Counted from the first letter of the stretch, positions 1-12,866 are shown. The stretch is 64,000 bases of DNA from Archangium lipolyticum (GCF_024623785.1 NZ_JANKBZ010000003.1:620001-684000); one strand, 5' to 3'. Notes: generated from the letters alone by a model not told the origin. Made by a program: numbers and translations.

Positions 1-1386
1 CGTATCCTGCACCCGGTCGAACAGGAAGTTGAGCGCCAGGAAGTTGATGTGCTGGATCTCATCGGCGCCAGCCTCGACGAACTGCCGCGCCGTCATGAAG
101 GCCGGCACATGACCACTGAGCCGGAGGCCCTTCGCATGGGCCAGGCGCACGAGCGTCGGGACGAGCTCCGGCTTGATGGAGCTGTAGATCTTGATCTGCT
201 CGTAACCCCCGGCCGCGTAGTTGTCGATGGCGGTGCGCGCCTCCTCCTCGTTGTCCACGAAGACCCGGGTCGGCCCCGAGTACGGACTACGGCCATCCAT
301 GAAACCGGCCTTGATCACCCGTGGTCCGATGTCGTGACCGGCCTCGATCTCCTGGATGAGCGCCGTCAAAGTGCGGTCCTCGTTGGCGAGATCGCGCACC
401 GTGGTCACCCCCCCCGCGAGGGCGAGCGGACCATCGGCCCCCTCCGTGATGTGAACGTGCATGTCCCAGAGGCCCGGCATGAGGAAGCGGCCCTGAGCAT
501 CGAGGATCCGCGCGTCGCGAGGCACCACCAGCTTCGCCGAGGGGCCCACGGCCGAGATGCGGCCCTGGGTGACGAGCACGGTCTGGTCCTCTGCCACCGT
601 GAGCGTTCCCGGGTCGAAGACGCGGGCATGCGTGATGGCGAGCGGACGGTCGAGCTTCGTCGTGAGGGCGCGCGCCCGCGCCCGCGCGAGACGGCGCTGC
701 TCGGCCTCCTGGTATCCATCCAGCTGCTCCAGGGTATCCTCGAAGCCCTCGCGGACGACCTTCATCCAGCTCGAGACGCTGGCGAAGAAACGCTGCTGCT
801 CATCGAGCCACACATAGCTCGGAGTGAGGTCCAGCCCGCTCAGGGAGTAGAGCCGCACGCGCCGGCTGCCGGCCTTGCCCTTGACGGTCAGGGAACCGAC
901 AGCGGCGACCCGGGCCTCGCCCGAGGGCAGCAGGGCCATCCGTTGCCCGGGCGCCCGGAGCGCCGCGCGGATGAGCAGTACGGCCTCCTCGGGCGGGGAC
1001 TCGAGGCTCAGGTAGAAGACGGGCCCGGAGACCTCGCGCCGCACCTCCCCGGCCGAACTCTTCCAGTGGTGGGATGCGCCGGTGGCGGAGTAGCGCTCGT
1101 CGACGGGCGCCTTGAGATAGTCGACGCCACGGCTCTCGGCGGAAACCAGCGTGCCATTCGCGCTCACGTGGAACGTCGAATCGAGCACCGGTCCCCGCCC
1201 GCGATCGTTGAACTCGTAGTGGACCCTCACCTCTCCTTCGGGGAGGTACTCCACCTGCTGGTGCCCCGCGACGTTGCCCAGGAGCAACACGGTGCTGCGC
1301 TCGGTCGCGGCCCCCGCGCTCGTGGCCAGCGAGAGCCAGAGTCCCGCCAGCACCCAGGGCCCCAAGGCCCATGCCTTCTTCATCAT
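1..1386 (-). CDS. Secreted amidohydrolase, N-terminal part (3' end outside window)
   Basis: The reading frame is open from an ATGATG start at 1386 to the window edge, so the C-terminus is missing. The start has a GAGGGGACG site just upstream. The first ~24 residues are a signal peptide (MMKK, then a hydrophobic run ending SAGA). About 200 residues without a recognised fold follow. The amidohydrolase part then opens with a small beta domain (ARVFDPGTL, VLVTQGRISAVG) and the metal-binding motif MPGLWDMHVHI near 476-444, followed by a GGVTTVRD segment. In this family the HxH pair binds the active-site metal, and members hydrolyse cyclic amides or dipeptides such as Xaa-Pro. Substrate unknown. 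The family call is firm and the function is open. Confidence 0.85.
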   Translation of the reverse strand, partial: MMKKAWALGPWVLAGLWLSLATSAGAATERSTVLLLGNVAGHQQVEYLPEGEVRVHYEFNDRGRGPVLDSTFHVSANGTLVSAESRGVDYLKAPVDERYSATGASHHWKSSAGEVRREVSGPVFYLSLESPPEEAVLLIRAALRAPGQRMALLPSGEARVAAVGSLTVKGKAGSRRVRLYSLSGLDLTPSYVWLDEQQRFFASVSSWMKVVREGFEDTLEQLDGYQEAEQRRLARARARALTTKLDRPLAITHARVFDPGTLTVAEDQTVLVTQGRISAVGPSAKLVVPRDARILDAQGRFLMPGLWDMHVHITEGADGPLALAGGVTTVRDLANEDRTLTALIQEIEAGHDIGPRVIKAGFMDGRSPYSGPTRVFVDNEEEARTAIDNYAAGGYEQIKIYSSIKPELVPTLVRLAHAKGLRLSGHVPAFMTARQFVEAGADEIQHINFLALNFLFDRVQDT

Positions 1387-1423
1387 CGTCCCCTCATCCC
1401 CAGCGGGCCTGATGGCTCCCGAG

Positions 1424-1873
1424 CTACCAGGGGTAGTGATAGCAACGGAACGTGGTGCTCTCGACCCCTGATTCCACGCCCGCGCTGTCACGGACCTTGA
1501 AATCGATGCGCACCACTTCGCTCGGTGAGGTGGTGTCGTCGTTCGCGATGTAGTTGCAGGGGAAGAGCTCCAACCACGGCCCCTCGCGCCAGCTGTCCGT
1601 CCACACGCGGCCATCCGGAGCAGTCACCGAGTACTGCCAAAGCGGCGTCAGTGCGCCAGAGCCACCACTGCCACTGGCCAGGCAAGAATAGGTATCCGTG
1701 ATGTGGCGGTCGCGCCTACAGGAGAGCGTGGTGACGGTGGGTGCCTCGGTGAGTCCGGCCGTGGTGGCCTGGGAGAGCGCTGCCGACATGGGCTCCGTGC
1801 CACCACAGGCACCGAGAAAGAGGACTGCGACGCCCCTGATGACGAACTGACCGCTGAAAACTTTCATGTTCAT
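1424..1873 (-). CDS. Small lipoprotein, unknown function
   Basis: 149 residues with a short positive N-terminus, a hydrophobic stretch and a lipobox (LFLGAC), so probably an outer-membrane or inner-membrane lipoprotein. The mature part has three further Cys residues (SCRR, YSCLAS, FPCNY) plus a C-terminal FRCYHYPW, which suggests disulfides in a small beta-rich domain. An AGGAG site lies about 11 nt before the ATG; a second in-frame ATG two codons later is equally possible. It lies on the same strand between the methyltransferase and the amidohydrolase. No family recognised. Confidence 0.65.
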   Translation of the reverse strand: MNMKVFSGQFVIRGVAVLFLGACGGTEPMSAALSQATTAGLTEAPTVTTLSCRRDRHITDTYSCLASGSGGSGALTPLWQYSVTAPDGRVWTDSWREGPWLELFPCNYIANDDTTSPSEVVRIDFKVRDSAGVESGVESTTFRCYHYPW

Positions 1874-1903
1874 GGATTTCGAGACTCCTGTTGGAGATAC
1901 CTG

Positions 1904-2737
1904 TCACGCCGGCTTGACGGCCGCGAGCAGAAGATAACCCAGCTTGTCGGTGTAGATGGCCGCGATCTTCAGCCAGAGGTCGAGCGTCATCGCTTGGAAA
2001 TCCTTTCCGTACGCCGCGCTGAGCTGGTCCTGCTCCTTGGAGATGAGCTTGTCGGTCCCAACCATCGCCTTGCGGGTATTGGAAGTGATGTCGAGGGACT
2101 CCGTGACGGAGAGCCCCGCGGCCTCGACCAGCGGTGGGTACTCCTGGAACCGCAGCAGCGAGGTGAGCATGAGCCCGCTGTACACCAGCGTCCGCTCGTC
2201 ATCGGTCAGCGGGTGCTGCTCTGTCATATCCGTCAACACCAGGACGCCACCGGGGCGAAGCACACGAAACGCGTGGCGGAGGACCTGCGCCCGGTCGGGC
2301 ATGTGAAGCAGCGACTCGAAAGCCCACACGGCGTCGAAGGAGGCATCCTGAAATGGCAGCTCCATGGCGTCGGCGACCTGGAAGCCCACCCGGTCGGAGA
2401 CCCCTTCCTTCCGCGCCCGCTCGTTCGCCTGTTCGATCTGCATGGCGCTGACGCTGATCCCCGTGACCGAGCACCCCGTTGCTTGCGCCAGCCGAATCGT
2501 GGGCCGGCCCGTGCCGCACCCGATGTCGAGCAGCCGCTGGCCAGCACCGAGCCGGGATCTCTGGATCATCATGTCGGTGAGCCGATCCTGCGCCTCGGCA
2601 CCCGAGCTCTGGTCTTCCGGGCCGGACCAGTAACCGACGTGGATGTTTTCACCGAGCAGCGTCGCGAGGAACGGCCCCATCTGGTCGTAGTAGCGGCCGA
2701 CGTCGGCGGGAGTCGGTTGGGTCTTTTGGATCGTCAT
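1904..2737 (-). CDS. SAM-dependent class I methyltransferase (RebM/TylM-like)
   Basis: 277 residues from the ATG at 2737 (preceded by AGGAACC); an upstream in-frame start would add 19 residues without a good ribosome site. Motif I LLDIGCGTG (residues 69-77) binds S-adenosylmethionine. It is followed by an acidic loop, a motif IV-like FDAVWAFESLLHM and a LRPGGVLVLTD strand. The N-terminal GENIHVGYW segment is typical of small-molecule O- and C-methyltransferases of the RebM/sterol-methyltransferase group. The gene is divergent from the geosmin synthase and shares a 333-nt intergenic region with it. 2-Methylisoborneol clusters pair a terpene synthase, a GPP methyltransferase and a cNMP-domain shell protein, so a terpenoid substrate is possible, but geosmin itself needs no methyltransferase. 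Confidence 0.8.
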   Translation of the reverse strand: MTIQKTQPTPADVGRYYDQMGPFLATLLGENIHVGYWSGPEDQSSGAEAQDRLTDMMIQRSRLGAGQRLLDIGCGTGRPTIRLAQATGCSVTGISVSAMQIEQANERARKEGVSDRVGFQVADAMELPFQDASFDAVWAFESLLHMPDRAQVLRHAFRVLRPGGVLVLTDMTEQHPLTDDERTLVYSGLMLTSLLRFQEYPPLVEAAGLSVTESLDITSNTRKAMVGTDKLISKEQDQLSAAYGKDFQAMTLDLWLKIAAIYTDKLGYLLLAAVKPA

Positions 2738-3070
2738 TGTGGTTCCTGATGGGATTGCCTCGTAACGTCGGCTCTTCGCCCCCTTGGCGCTCACCTCGAC
2801 GCGCTTGAGCTTGAAAATGTAAATTCTTCACCCCAAGTGAATCAAGCGAATTCTTGGCATCTGTCTGCGTACCGCGATTTCTGCGAATCTTCATGCCGAG
2901 CAGGGTCGACAGAATCTTCTCCTGCTCCTGCCCGGCTCCTCTCGAGGGCGGTGGCTTGATCGCCGCGAAGCTCGAACCTACAGCGTGCAATCCGCTCTCG
3001 GCGGAGGGCAAAAACTTGTTGGTCCGCGACACCACCTCTAAAAGCGTTGAGAACTCGACGAGGTGTATGA
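2738..3070. promoter_or_regulatory. Divergent intergenic region, methyltransferase / geosmin synthase
   Basis: This 333-nt gene-free stretch is richer in A+T around 2810-2880 than the flanking genes and must hold both divergent promoters. A 7-bp inverted repeat (CGCTTGA at 2802-2808, TCAAGCG at 2842-2848) frames the A+T-rich part, and a related AATTCTT element occurs twice (2822-2828 and 2849-2855). These could be operator half-sites; no regulator family is identified. Confidence 0.4.
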
Positions 3071-5395
<2,325 letters not shown>

Positions 5396-5398
5396 GTC

Positions 5399-6805
5399 AT
5401 GGCGAATATCCAGAAGCTGGTCGAGGAAGCCAACAAGCAGCAGATGAGCCTGGGGACGGCCGCGGCACGCCAGCTGGCGACGACGACCAAGTCGGTGCCC
5501 CAGATGCAGGGCATTTCGTCCCGGTGGCTGCTCAAGCTGCTGCCCTGGGTGCAGGTCAACGGCGGCGTGTTCCGCCTCAACCGGCGCCTGACGTATGCCA
5601 TTGGCGACGGCCGGGTGACCTTCTACAACACGGGCGCCAAGGTGCAGGTCATCCCCCAGGAGCTGACCGAGCTGCCGATCCTCCGCGGCTTCGACGACGT
5701 GACCGTGCTGACCACCCTGGCGGACCGCTTCGTGCAGCGGGAGTTCAAGCCCGGAGACGTCATCACCCAGGCCGGCCAGGAGGCCGACGCCATCTATCTC
5801 ATCGCCTATGGCAAGGTGAACAAGATTGGCAAGGGCAAGTACGGCGATGACACCGTGCTCGAGGTGCTCGCCGACGGCGACCACTACAGCTACCAGGCCC
5901 TGCTCGAGTCGCAGGACTACTGGCAGTACACCGTCAAGGCCATCACCCCCGTCACGGTGCTGATGCTCAAGCAGTCCGACTTCGAGACGGTGGTCGAGCA
6001 GTCCCCGTCGCTGCAGAAGCACATCGCCGAGTTCAAGTTGCTGGCCAGCAAGAAGCAGGACACGTCGGGCCAGGCGGACATCGAGCTGGCGGCGGGCCAC
6101 CATGGCGAGCCCGTGCTGCCGGGCACCTTCGTGGACTACGAGACCTCGCCCCGCGAGTATGAGCTGAGCGTGGCCCAGACGGTGCTGCGGATCCACACCC
6201 GCGTGGCCGACCTCTTCAATGATCCGATGAACCAGACCGAGGAGCAGCTGCGTCTGACCGTCGAGGCGCTCAAGGAACTCAAGGAGCACGAGCTGCTCAA
6301 CAACCGCGAGTTTGGCCTGCTGCACAACGCGGATCTCAAGCAGCGCCTGCACACCCGCAGCGGTCCTCCCACGCCGGATGACATGGACGAGCTGCTGGCC
6401 ACGGTGTGGAAGGATCCCTCCTTCTTCCTGGCCCACCCGCGCGCCATCGCCGCGTTCGGTCAGGAGTGCAGCCGCCGCGGGGTGTATCCGGGCAGCGTGG
6501 ACGTGGGCGGCCACCAGGTCACCGCCTGGCGCGGCATCCCCATCTTCCCCAGCAACAAGATTCCCATCAGCGACACGCGCACCAGCTCCATCCTCCTGAT
6601 GCGCACGGGCGCGGAGAACCAGGGCGTCATCGGCCTGCACCAGGCGGGCATCCCCGACGAGATCGAGCCCAGCCTGAACGTGCGCTACATGGGCATCAAC
6701 GATCAGGCCGTCATCTCCTACCTCGTCAGCACCTACTTCTCCGCGGCAGTGCTCATCCCCGACGCGCTCGGCATCCTCGAGAGCGTGGAGATTGGTCGCA
6801 CCTAG
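5399..6805 (+). CDS. Family 2B encapsulin shell protein with cNMP-binding domain (paralog 1)
   Basis: 468 residues, EshA-like. An N-arm ([11 protein letters not shown] at 17-27, then TTTKSVPQM) leads into the HK97-type capsid fold. A cyclic-nucleotide-binding-like domain sits at about residues 98-215 ([20 protein letters not shown], then [15 protein letters not shown]). The capsid P-domain signature [20 protein letters not shown] begins at 342, and the C-terminal half ends with [18 protein letters not shown]. Proteins of this family self-assemble into icosahedral compartments that enclose terpene cyclases or polyprenyl transferases. The phosphate-binding cassette lacks the usual Arg, so nucleotide binding is doubtful. 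The gene follows geosmin synthase by 3 nt, with GAAAGAGGTAGG as ribosome site, implying one transcript. Family call is strong; encapsulation of this synthase is inferred. Confidence 0.9.
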   Translation: MANIQKLVEEANKQQMSLGTAAARQLATTTKSVPQMQGISSRWLLKLLPWVQVNGGVFRLNRRLTYAIGDGRVTFYNTGAKVQVIPQELTELPILRGFDDVTVLTTLADRFVQREFKPGDVITQAGQEADAIYLIAYGKVNKIGKGKYGDDTVLEVLADGDHYSYQALLESQDYWQYTVKAITPVTVLMLKQSDFETVVEQSPSLQKHIAEFKLLASKKQDTSGQADIELAAGHHGEPVLPGTFVDYETSPREYELSVAQTVLRIHTRVADLFNDPMNQTEEQLRLTVEALKELKEHELLNNREFGLLHNADLKQRLHTRSGPPTPDDMDELLATVWKDPSFFLAHPRAIAAFGQECSRRGVYPGSVDVGGHQVTAWRGIPIFPSNKIPISDTRTSSILLMRTGAENQGVIGLHQAGIPDEIEPSLNVRYMGINDQAVISYLVSTYFSAAVLIPDALGILESVEIGRT

Positions 6806-6851
6806 CACCGGGGCGGTCTGAACCGGTCCGGATGGAGCCGAGGCACACCTC

Positions 6852-8255
6852 ATGGCCAATACGATGAAGACGGGCAGCGAAGAGAACGAGAAGCAGCAGC
6901 TGAGCTTGAGCACGCTCGCTGCCCGTCAGTTGGCGACCACGACCAAGTCGCGGCCGCAGATGCATGGAATCACCCCCCGGTGGCTGCTGCGCATGCTGCC
7001 GTGGGTCGAGGTACCGGGTGGCACGTTCCGCGTCAACCGGCGCCTGACCTACACTCCCGGTGACGGCCGCCTGAGCTTCAGCAACGTCGGGGCCCGGGTG
7101 GAGATCATTCCCCAGGAGCTGACCGAGCTGCCGCTGCTGCGCGGCTTCACCGACGTCACCGTGCTGTCCACGCTGGCGGGCCAGTTCATCCAGCGGGAGT
7201 TCAAGGCGGGCGAGCTCATTGTCGAGGCGGGCAAGCCCGCCGAGCACGTGGTGCTCATCGCCCACGGCAAGGCCAACAAGCTGGGCAAGGGCCAGTACGG
7301 CGACGACGTCATCCTCGATGTGCTCGCCGACGGCGACCACTTCGGGGACCAGGCGGTGGTGGAGGCCAACGACCAGTGGAAGTTCACGGTCAAGGCCATC
7401 ACCCCCGTCACGGCGATGATGATGCCGGAGCGGGTGTTCGGGAACATCATCCAGCAGAACCCGGGGCTGGCCGCGCACGTCGAACGCTTCAAGGAGCGGA
7501 TGAGCAAGCCCCAGGACAAGGCGGGGCAGGCAGCCATCCAGCTCGCCGCGGGCCATCATGGCGAGCCGGCGTTGCCGGGGACCTTCGTCAACTACGACCT
7601 CAAGCCCCGCGAGTATGAGCTGAGCCTGGCGCAGACCCTGCTCCGGGTGCACACCCGTGTCGCGGACGTGTTCAACGGCCCGATGAATCAGGTCCAGGAG
7701 CAGGTGCGGTTGGTCATCGAGGCCCTGCGCGAGGCGCAGGAGAACGAGATGATCAACAACCGCGACTTTGGGCTGCTGTACAACGCGGACCTCAAACACC
7801 GCCTCCATGCGCGCAGCGGGCCGCCCACGCCCGATGACCTGGACGACCTGCTCAGCCGGCGCAAGAAGAACCGCTTCTTCCTGGCCCACCCGCGCACCAT
7901 CGCCGCGTTCGGACAGGAGTGCACCCGCCGCGGGCTCTACCCGTCCACCGTCGAGGTGGAGGGCCGGAAGTTCATGAGCTGGCGCAACGTCCCCCTCCTG
8001 CCGTGCGACAAGATCCCCATCACCCGGGAGAACACCACCTCCATCATCGTGATGCGCACCGGGAAGGACGATCAGGGAGTCGTCGGCCTGCGCCAGACCG
8101 GCATCCCGGACGAGGTGGAGCCGGGCCTCTCCGTGCGCCACATGGGCGTGAACGAGAAGGCCATCGCTTCCTACCTCGTGAGCACCTACTACTCCGCGGC
8201 CGTCCTCATCCCGGATGCGCTCGGAGTCCTGGAGAACATCCAGCTCGGACGCTGA
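6852..8255 (+). CDS. Family 2B encapsulin shell protein with cNMP-binding domain (paralog 2)
   Basis: 467 residues, collinear with and clearly similar to the preceding gene throughout: the same N-arm ([17 protein letters not shown]), the same cNMP-like domain ([19 protein letters not shown]), the same [20 protein letters not shown] capsid signature and the same C-terminus ([18 protein letters not shown]). It is a tandem duplication that has diverged mainly in the N-terminal 20 residues and in the cNMP domain. Two shell genes side by side suggest a mixed, two-component shell. The spacer of 46 nt carries GGAGCCGAGG before the ATG. A bidirectional terminator hairpin follows at 8321-8367. Confidence 0.9.
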   Translation: MANTMKTGSEENEKQQLSLSTLAARQLATTTKSRPQMHGITPRWLLRMLPWVEVPGGTFRVNRRLTYTPGDGRLSFSNVGARVEIIPQELTELPLLRGFTDVTVLSTLAGQFIQREFKAGELIVEAGKPAEHVVLIAHGKANKLGKGQYGDDVILDVLADGDHFGDQAVVEANDQWKFTVKAITPVTAMMMPERVFGNIIQQNPGLAAHVERFKERMSKPQDKAGQAAIQLAAGHHGEPALPGTFVNYDLKPREYELSLAQTLLRVHTRVADVFNGPMNQVQEQVRLVIEALREAQENEMINNRDFGLLYNADLKHRLHARSGPPTPDDLDDLLSRRKKNRFFLAHPRTIAAFGQECTRRGLYPSTVEVEGRKFMSWRNVPLLPCDKIPITRENTTSIIVMRTGKDDQGVVGLRQTGIPDEVEPGLSVRHMGVNEKAIASYLVSTYYSAAVLIPDALGVLENIQLGR

Positions 8256-8320
8256 GGTCTCCCGGGGGGGCCGGGGGGCCCCTCCACGACGCGGGGAAAG
8301 AACAGGTGGGTAGAAAAGGC

Positions 8321-8367
8321 GAAGGGCCTGGAATCTTCGAGGTTTCCCTCTGGATTCCAGGCCCTTC
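8321..8367. terminator. Bidirectional terminator between shell gene and tRNA-Asp
   Basis: A perfect 15-bp inverted repeat (gaagggcctggaatc at 8321-8335, gattccaggcccttc at 8353-8367) has a 17-nt loop. A pyrimidine-rich tail follows on the plus side and GCCTTTTCTACC on the minus side. It can end the encapsulin transcript from the left and the tRNA-Asp transcript from the right. Confidence 0.8.
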
Positions 8368-8371
8368 TTCT

Positions 8372-8448
<77 letters not shown>

Positions 8449-8479
8449 ACAGCACTTCCCCACTCGGGAGAAGATGAAA

Positions 8480-8514
8480 GCCCTGGAGCCCACCGTGAAG
8501 TGAAACTCCAGGGC
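8480..8514 (-). terminator. Hairpin after tRNA-Pro
   Basis: A 9-bp inverted repeat (gccctggag at 8480-8488, ctccagggc at 8506-8514) lies between tRNA-Pro and tRNA-Asp. On the minus strand it is followed by TTTCATCTTCTC, a weak U-rich tail. It may be a terminator or a processing hairpin between two cotranscribed tRNAs. Confidence 0.5.
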
Positions 8515-8520
8515 CTTCGA

Positions 8521-8598
<78 letters not shown>

Positions 8599-8701
8599 GA
8601 TTTGCTTCCCGCCGGTGCCGTTCGGCGCCGTCGAGATGGGCTGCCTTATGCCCCTACCCGTTTCTCAGGTCAAGTACGAGATCGGGCGGCCCTTCAAAAA
8701 C

Positions 8702-9145
8702 TCACTCGGCCTTCGCCTTCATTCCGCCCACCGAGGCCTTCATGGGCTCGATCTCCTCCATCTCCTCCAGGGCCTCGTCCAGATCCTCGGGATCCAGCCC
8801 GGCGGCCTCGGCCGCGTCGGCCGCCGCGTCCTCCGCGGCATCCAGCTCGGAGTGGTTCTCCGGAATCTGCTCGCCGTTGAGGGCGGCCTTCAGCACCGCG
8901 CTCGGCCGGAAGGTCAGCACCCGGCGGGCCGAGATCTCGATCTCCTTGCCGGTCTGGGGATTGCGACCCACGCGCGCCTTCTTCTGACGCACCTGGAAGT
9001 TCCCGAAACCCGAGATCTTGATCTTGTCCCCGCGCTCGAGCGTCTCCTTGAAGGTGTCGAAGACGAGCTCGACGATCTCCGCCGACTCCTTCTTGGAGAA
9101 GCCGACCTTCTCGTAGACCCCTTCGATGATGTCCGCCTTGGTCAT
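8702..9145 (-). CDS. ihfA: Integration host factor subunit alpha with acidic C-terminal tail
   Basis: 147 residues. Residues 1-95 form a complete HU/IHF fold ([20 protein letters not shown], then [20 protein letters not shown] and the DNA-wrapping arm [11 protein letters not shown]). IHF bends DNA sharply in recombination, replication and transcription. The remaining ~50 residues are an Ala/Glu/Asp-rich tail ([18 protein letters not shown]) absent from the ~99-residue enterobacterial protein. The position downstream of pheT matches the E. coli pheST-ihfA order and supports the alpha assignment over HU. The tail may modulate DNA affinity; that is inference. Confidence 0.92.
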   Translation of the reverse strand: MTKADIIEGVYEKVGFSKKESAEIVELVFDTFKETLERGDKIKISGFGNFQVRQKKARVGRNPQTGKEIEISARRVLTFRPSAVLKAALNGEQIPENHSELDAAEDAAADAAEAAGLDPEDLDEALEEMEEIEPMKASVGGMKAKAE

Positions 9146-9256
9146 GCGAGTACCTTCGCGCCCCTCTGTGCCGTGAACCCGGCGGACTGTGACAGCCTTC
9201 CCCGACAGCTGTCAACCCACCGGTTTCACTCAGGTTTTCCCGCAGTCACCCAACCT

Positions 9257-11667
9257 TCAGGCGCGCAGTGCGCCACCCAGGCGCTGGTTGACCTCGGTGA
9301 TGATCCGCTGGTGCGCGGCACTCACCTCGGCATCGGTGAGGGTGCGCTCGGGCGAGCGGTAGCGGATGGCGTAGGCCAGGTTCTTCCGGCCCTCGGGGAT
9401 GGGCTTGCCGGTGTAGACGTCGAAGATGAGGGCGTCCTCCACCAGGGCACCACCGACCTCCAGGATGACGCGGCGGACCTCGTCGTTCTGGAGCTCCACC
9501 GGCACCACCACGGCCAGGTCCCGGAGCACGGCGGGGAAGCGGGGCAGTCCTCCCCAGGCCGGCACCAGCCGGGCCGCCGAGTACAGGGGCGCGGTATCCA
9601 CCTCGAAGACGAAGACGTCCCGAGGCAGCTCCAGGCCCTTGATCACCCGGGGGTGCAGCTCCCCCACGTGGCCCAGCACCGTGCCGTCGGCCAGCTCCAC
9701 CCGGGCGCAGGCGCGGGGATGGAAGGCCGGGGCCTCGGCGGGGACGAAGCGGACCCCCTCCACGTGGAGCGCGTGCAGCACGGACTCCAGCGCGCCCTTG
9801 GCGTCATAGAAGTCCGCCCGCGCGTCCTTCTGCGTCCACGTGCGCCCACCGCGCAGGCCCCACACGAGGCCGGCGAGCCGGTGCACCTCGCGGGTGGCCG
9901 GGCGCTGGCCCTGCCCGCCCTCGGGGTCGCGGAAGTAGGCCCGGCCCGTCTCGTACAGGGCCACCCTGTCCACCTGGTGCCGCACGCTGCGGGAGAGGTT
10001 CTCCAGCAGGCCCGGCAGCAGGCTGGTGCGCATCACCGACTGCTCCACGCTCAGCGGGTTGAGGAGCGCCACCGGCTGCTCCTTCCCGCCCAGCACCTCC
10101 AGGGTGCGCGGCGCGACGAAGGAGTAGTTCACCACCTCGCTCAGCCCGGCTCCGGACAGGGCCTGGCGGGTGCGGCGCTCGGCCTCGGAGGCGGCCGGCT
10201 CGGGAGCCAGCTCGGCGAGCCCCCGCGGCAGCCGGGCGGGGATGTTGTCGTAGCCGTGGACGCGGGCGAGCTCCTCCAACAGGTCCTCCTCGCGCTCCAC
10301 GTCCACACGGGCCCGGGGCACCTCGAAGGTGGTCTGCCCACTCCCCTCCTCCACCGCCTGGAAGCCCAGGGTGCCGAGGATGCGGCGGCAGTCGGGCTCG
10401 GAGATGGCCACGCCCAGCACCTTCTCCACGCGGGCGTAGCGCAGCGTCACCCGGCGCGGCGGCTGGGGCTTCGGATACACGTCCACCCGGCCCGGAGCCA
10501 CCGTGCCACCGGCCAGCTCGGCGATGAGGGCCGCGGCCCGGTCGGCGGCGGCGATGGTGGCGTCGATGTCCACCCCACGCTCGAAGCGGTGGGAGGCCTC
10601 GGTGTGCAGACCGTGGCGCTTGGACGTGCGGCGGATGCTCGAGGGCTGGAAGTGGGCGGACTCGAGCAGCACGCGCGTGGTGCCCGCGCTCACCTCACTG
10701 TCCGAGCCTCCCATCACGCCGGCCAGGGCCTGGGCCCGGTCCCGGTCGCAGATGAGCAGGTCCTCGGGCTCCAGCGCCCGCTCCTTGCCATCGAGCGTGG
10801 TCATCTTCTCGCCCGGCTTCGCGGCGCGGACGATGATCTCCTGGCCCGCCACCCGGTCCAGGTCGAAGGCGTGCAGCGGTTGGCCGTACTCGAGGAGGAC
10901 GAAGTTGGTGACGTCCACCACGTTGCTGATGGGGCGCACCCCACAAGCCTTCAGCCGGTCCTGCAGCCACTGGGGCGAAGGACCGATCTTCACGTTCTCG
11001 ATGACGCGGGCCGCGTAGCGCGGGCAGCGCACCGGATCCTCGATGCGGATCTTCACCTTCTCGGAGGTGGGCGCACCGGACTCGGCCAGCTTGGGCTGGG
11101 GCGGACGCAGCGTGCCCCCGGTGGCCACCGCCACCTCCCGGGCCACGCCCAGGTGCGACAGGGCATCCGGCCGGTTGGGGGTGACGTTCACCTCCAGCAC
11201 CACGTCATCCAGCCCGAGCGCCTCGGCGATGGGCGTCCCGGGCTTCAGCTCCGGCGGGAGGATGAGCAGGCCGGCGGCGTCCTCGGACAGGCCCAGCTCC
11301 TTGGCGGAGCAGAGCATGCCGAAGCTGTCCACGCCGCGCAGGGGCGCCTGCTTGATCTCCACGCCGTTGGGCAGCTTCGTGCCGATGGTGGCCAGCGGCA
11401 CCTTGTCGCCGACCTTGTAGTTCTTGGCGCCGCACACCACCTGGAGCGGCTCCGGGCCGCCCGCGTCAATCCTGGTGACGGACAGCTTGTCCGCGTTGGG
11501 GTGCTGGACGGACTCCTGGATCTGCGCCACCACCACGCCGCGCAGACCCTCGCCGGGACGCTCGAGACCTTCGATCTCCAGCCCCACGGCGGTCAGCTTG
11601 CGCGCCAGCTCCTCCACGGACGCCGGCAGCGCCACGTAGTCTCCGAGCCACTTGACCGAGATCTTCA

Positions 11668-11668
<1 letters not shown>
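9257..11668 (-). CDS. pheT: Phenylalanyl-tRNA synthetase beta subunit
   Basis: 803 residues, the full bacterial length. The order is B1 (MKISVKWLGDYVALP), the EMAP-like tRNA-binding domain (VVVAQIQESVQHPNADKLSV), the B3/B4 editing domain, B5 (PRRVTLRYARVEKVLG), the catalytic-like core and a C-terminal ferredoxin-fold anticodon-binding domain (RFPAVLRDLAVVVP). With PheS it forms the alpha2-beta2 enzyme that charges tRNA-Phe. Its ATG overlaps the pheS stop (TGATG), so the pair is translationally coupled. Confidence 0.97.
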
Positions 11669-12717
<1,049 letters not shown>

Positions 12718-12752
12718 GGGACTTCGCCTCCCTTCCCCGGCCGGGCCGGGGC

Positions 12753-12782
12753 AAAAAAAAGGGCCGCCCTCAGGGGCAGCCC
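12753..12782 (-). terminator. Attenuator-like terminator upstream of pheS
   Basis: On the minus strand GGGCTGCCC-ctga-GGGCGGCCC (12782-12761, one G-U pair) is followed by eight T (12760-12753): a textbook intrinsic terminator. It lies after rplT and 36 nt before the pheS start, so pheST must be read through or started at a promoter next to it. An upstream GGCCGC can pair with GCGGCC in the 3' arm, giving an alternative fold. Confidence 0.8.
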
Positions 12783-12785
12783 GTT

Positions 12786-12866
12786 TCAAACCCGCGAACG
12801 GAAGCGGCCTCCCAGGGAGACCGCGACCGCTCGCTCTCGGAGCCGGCCCCTCGGGCCGGCCCTCAT
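12786..12866 (-). CDS. Possible pheS leader ORF (26 codons)
   Basis: An ATG 2 nt after the rplT stop opens 26 codons (MRAGPRGRLRERAVAVSLGG, then RFRSRV). The frame ends in TGA 3 nt before the pheS attenuator hairpin, the geometry of a leader peptide such as PheM. It has a single Phe codon and no clear ribosome site of its own, though coupling to rplT termination is possible. It could be a chance frame. Confidence 0.35.
   Translation of the reverse strand: MRAGPRGRLRERAVAVSLGGRFRSRV

Noticed and set aside
49-1500. 483-codon plus-strand frame at the window start
   Set aside because: Opposite the amidohydrolase, whose MPGLWDMHVHI motif and signal peptide are clear on the minus strand.
5399-8255. 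Crp/Fnr-type transcription regulators
   Set aside because: The cNMP-like domain suggests this annotation, but there is no helix-turn-helix and the rest is a Family 2B encapsulin capsid fold.
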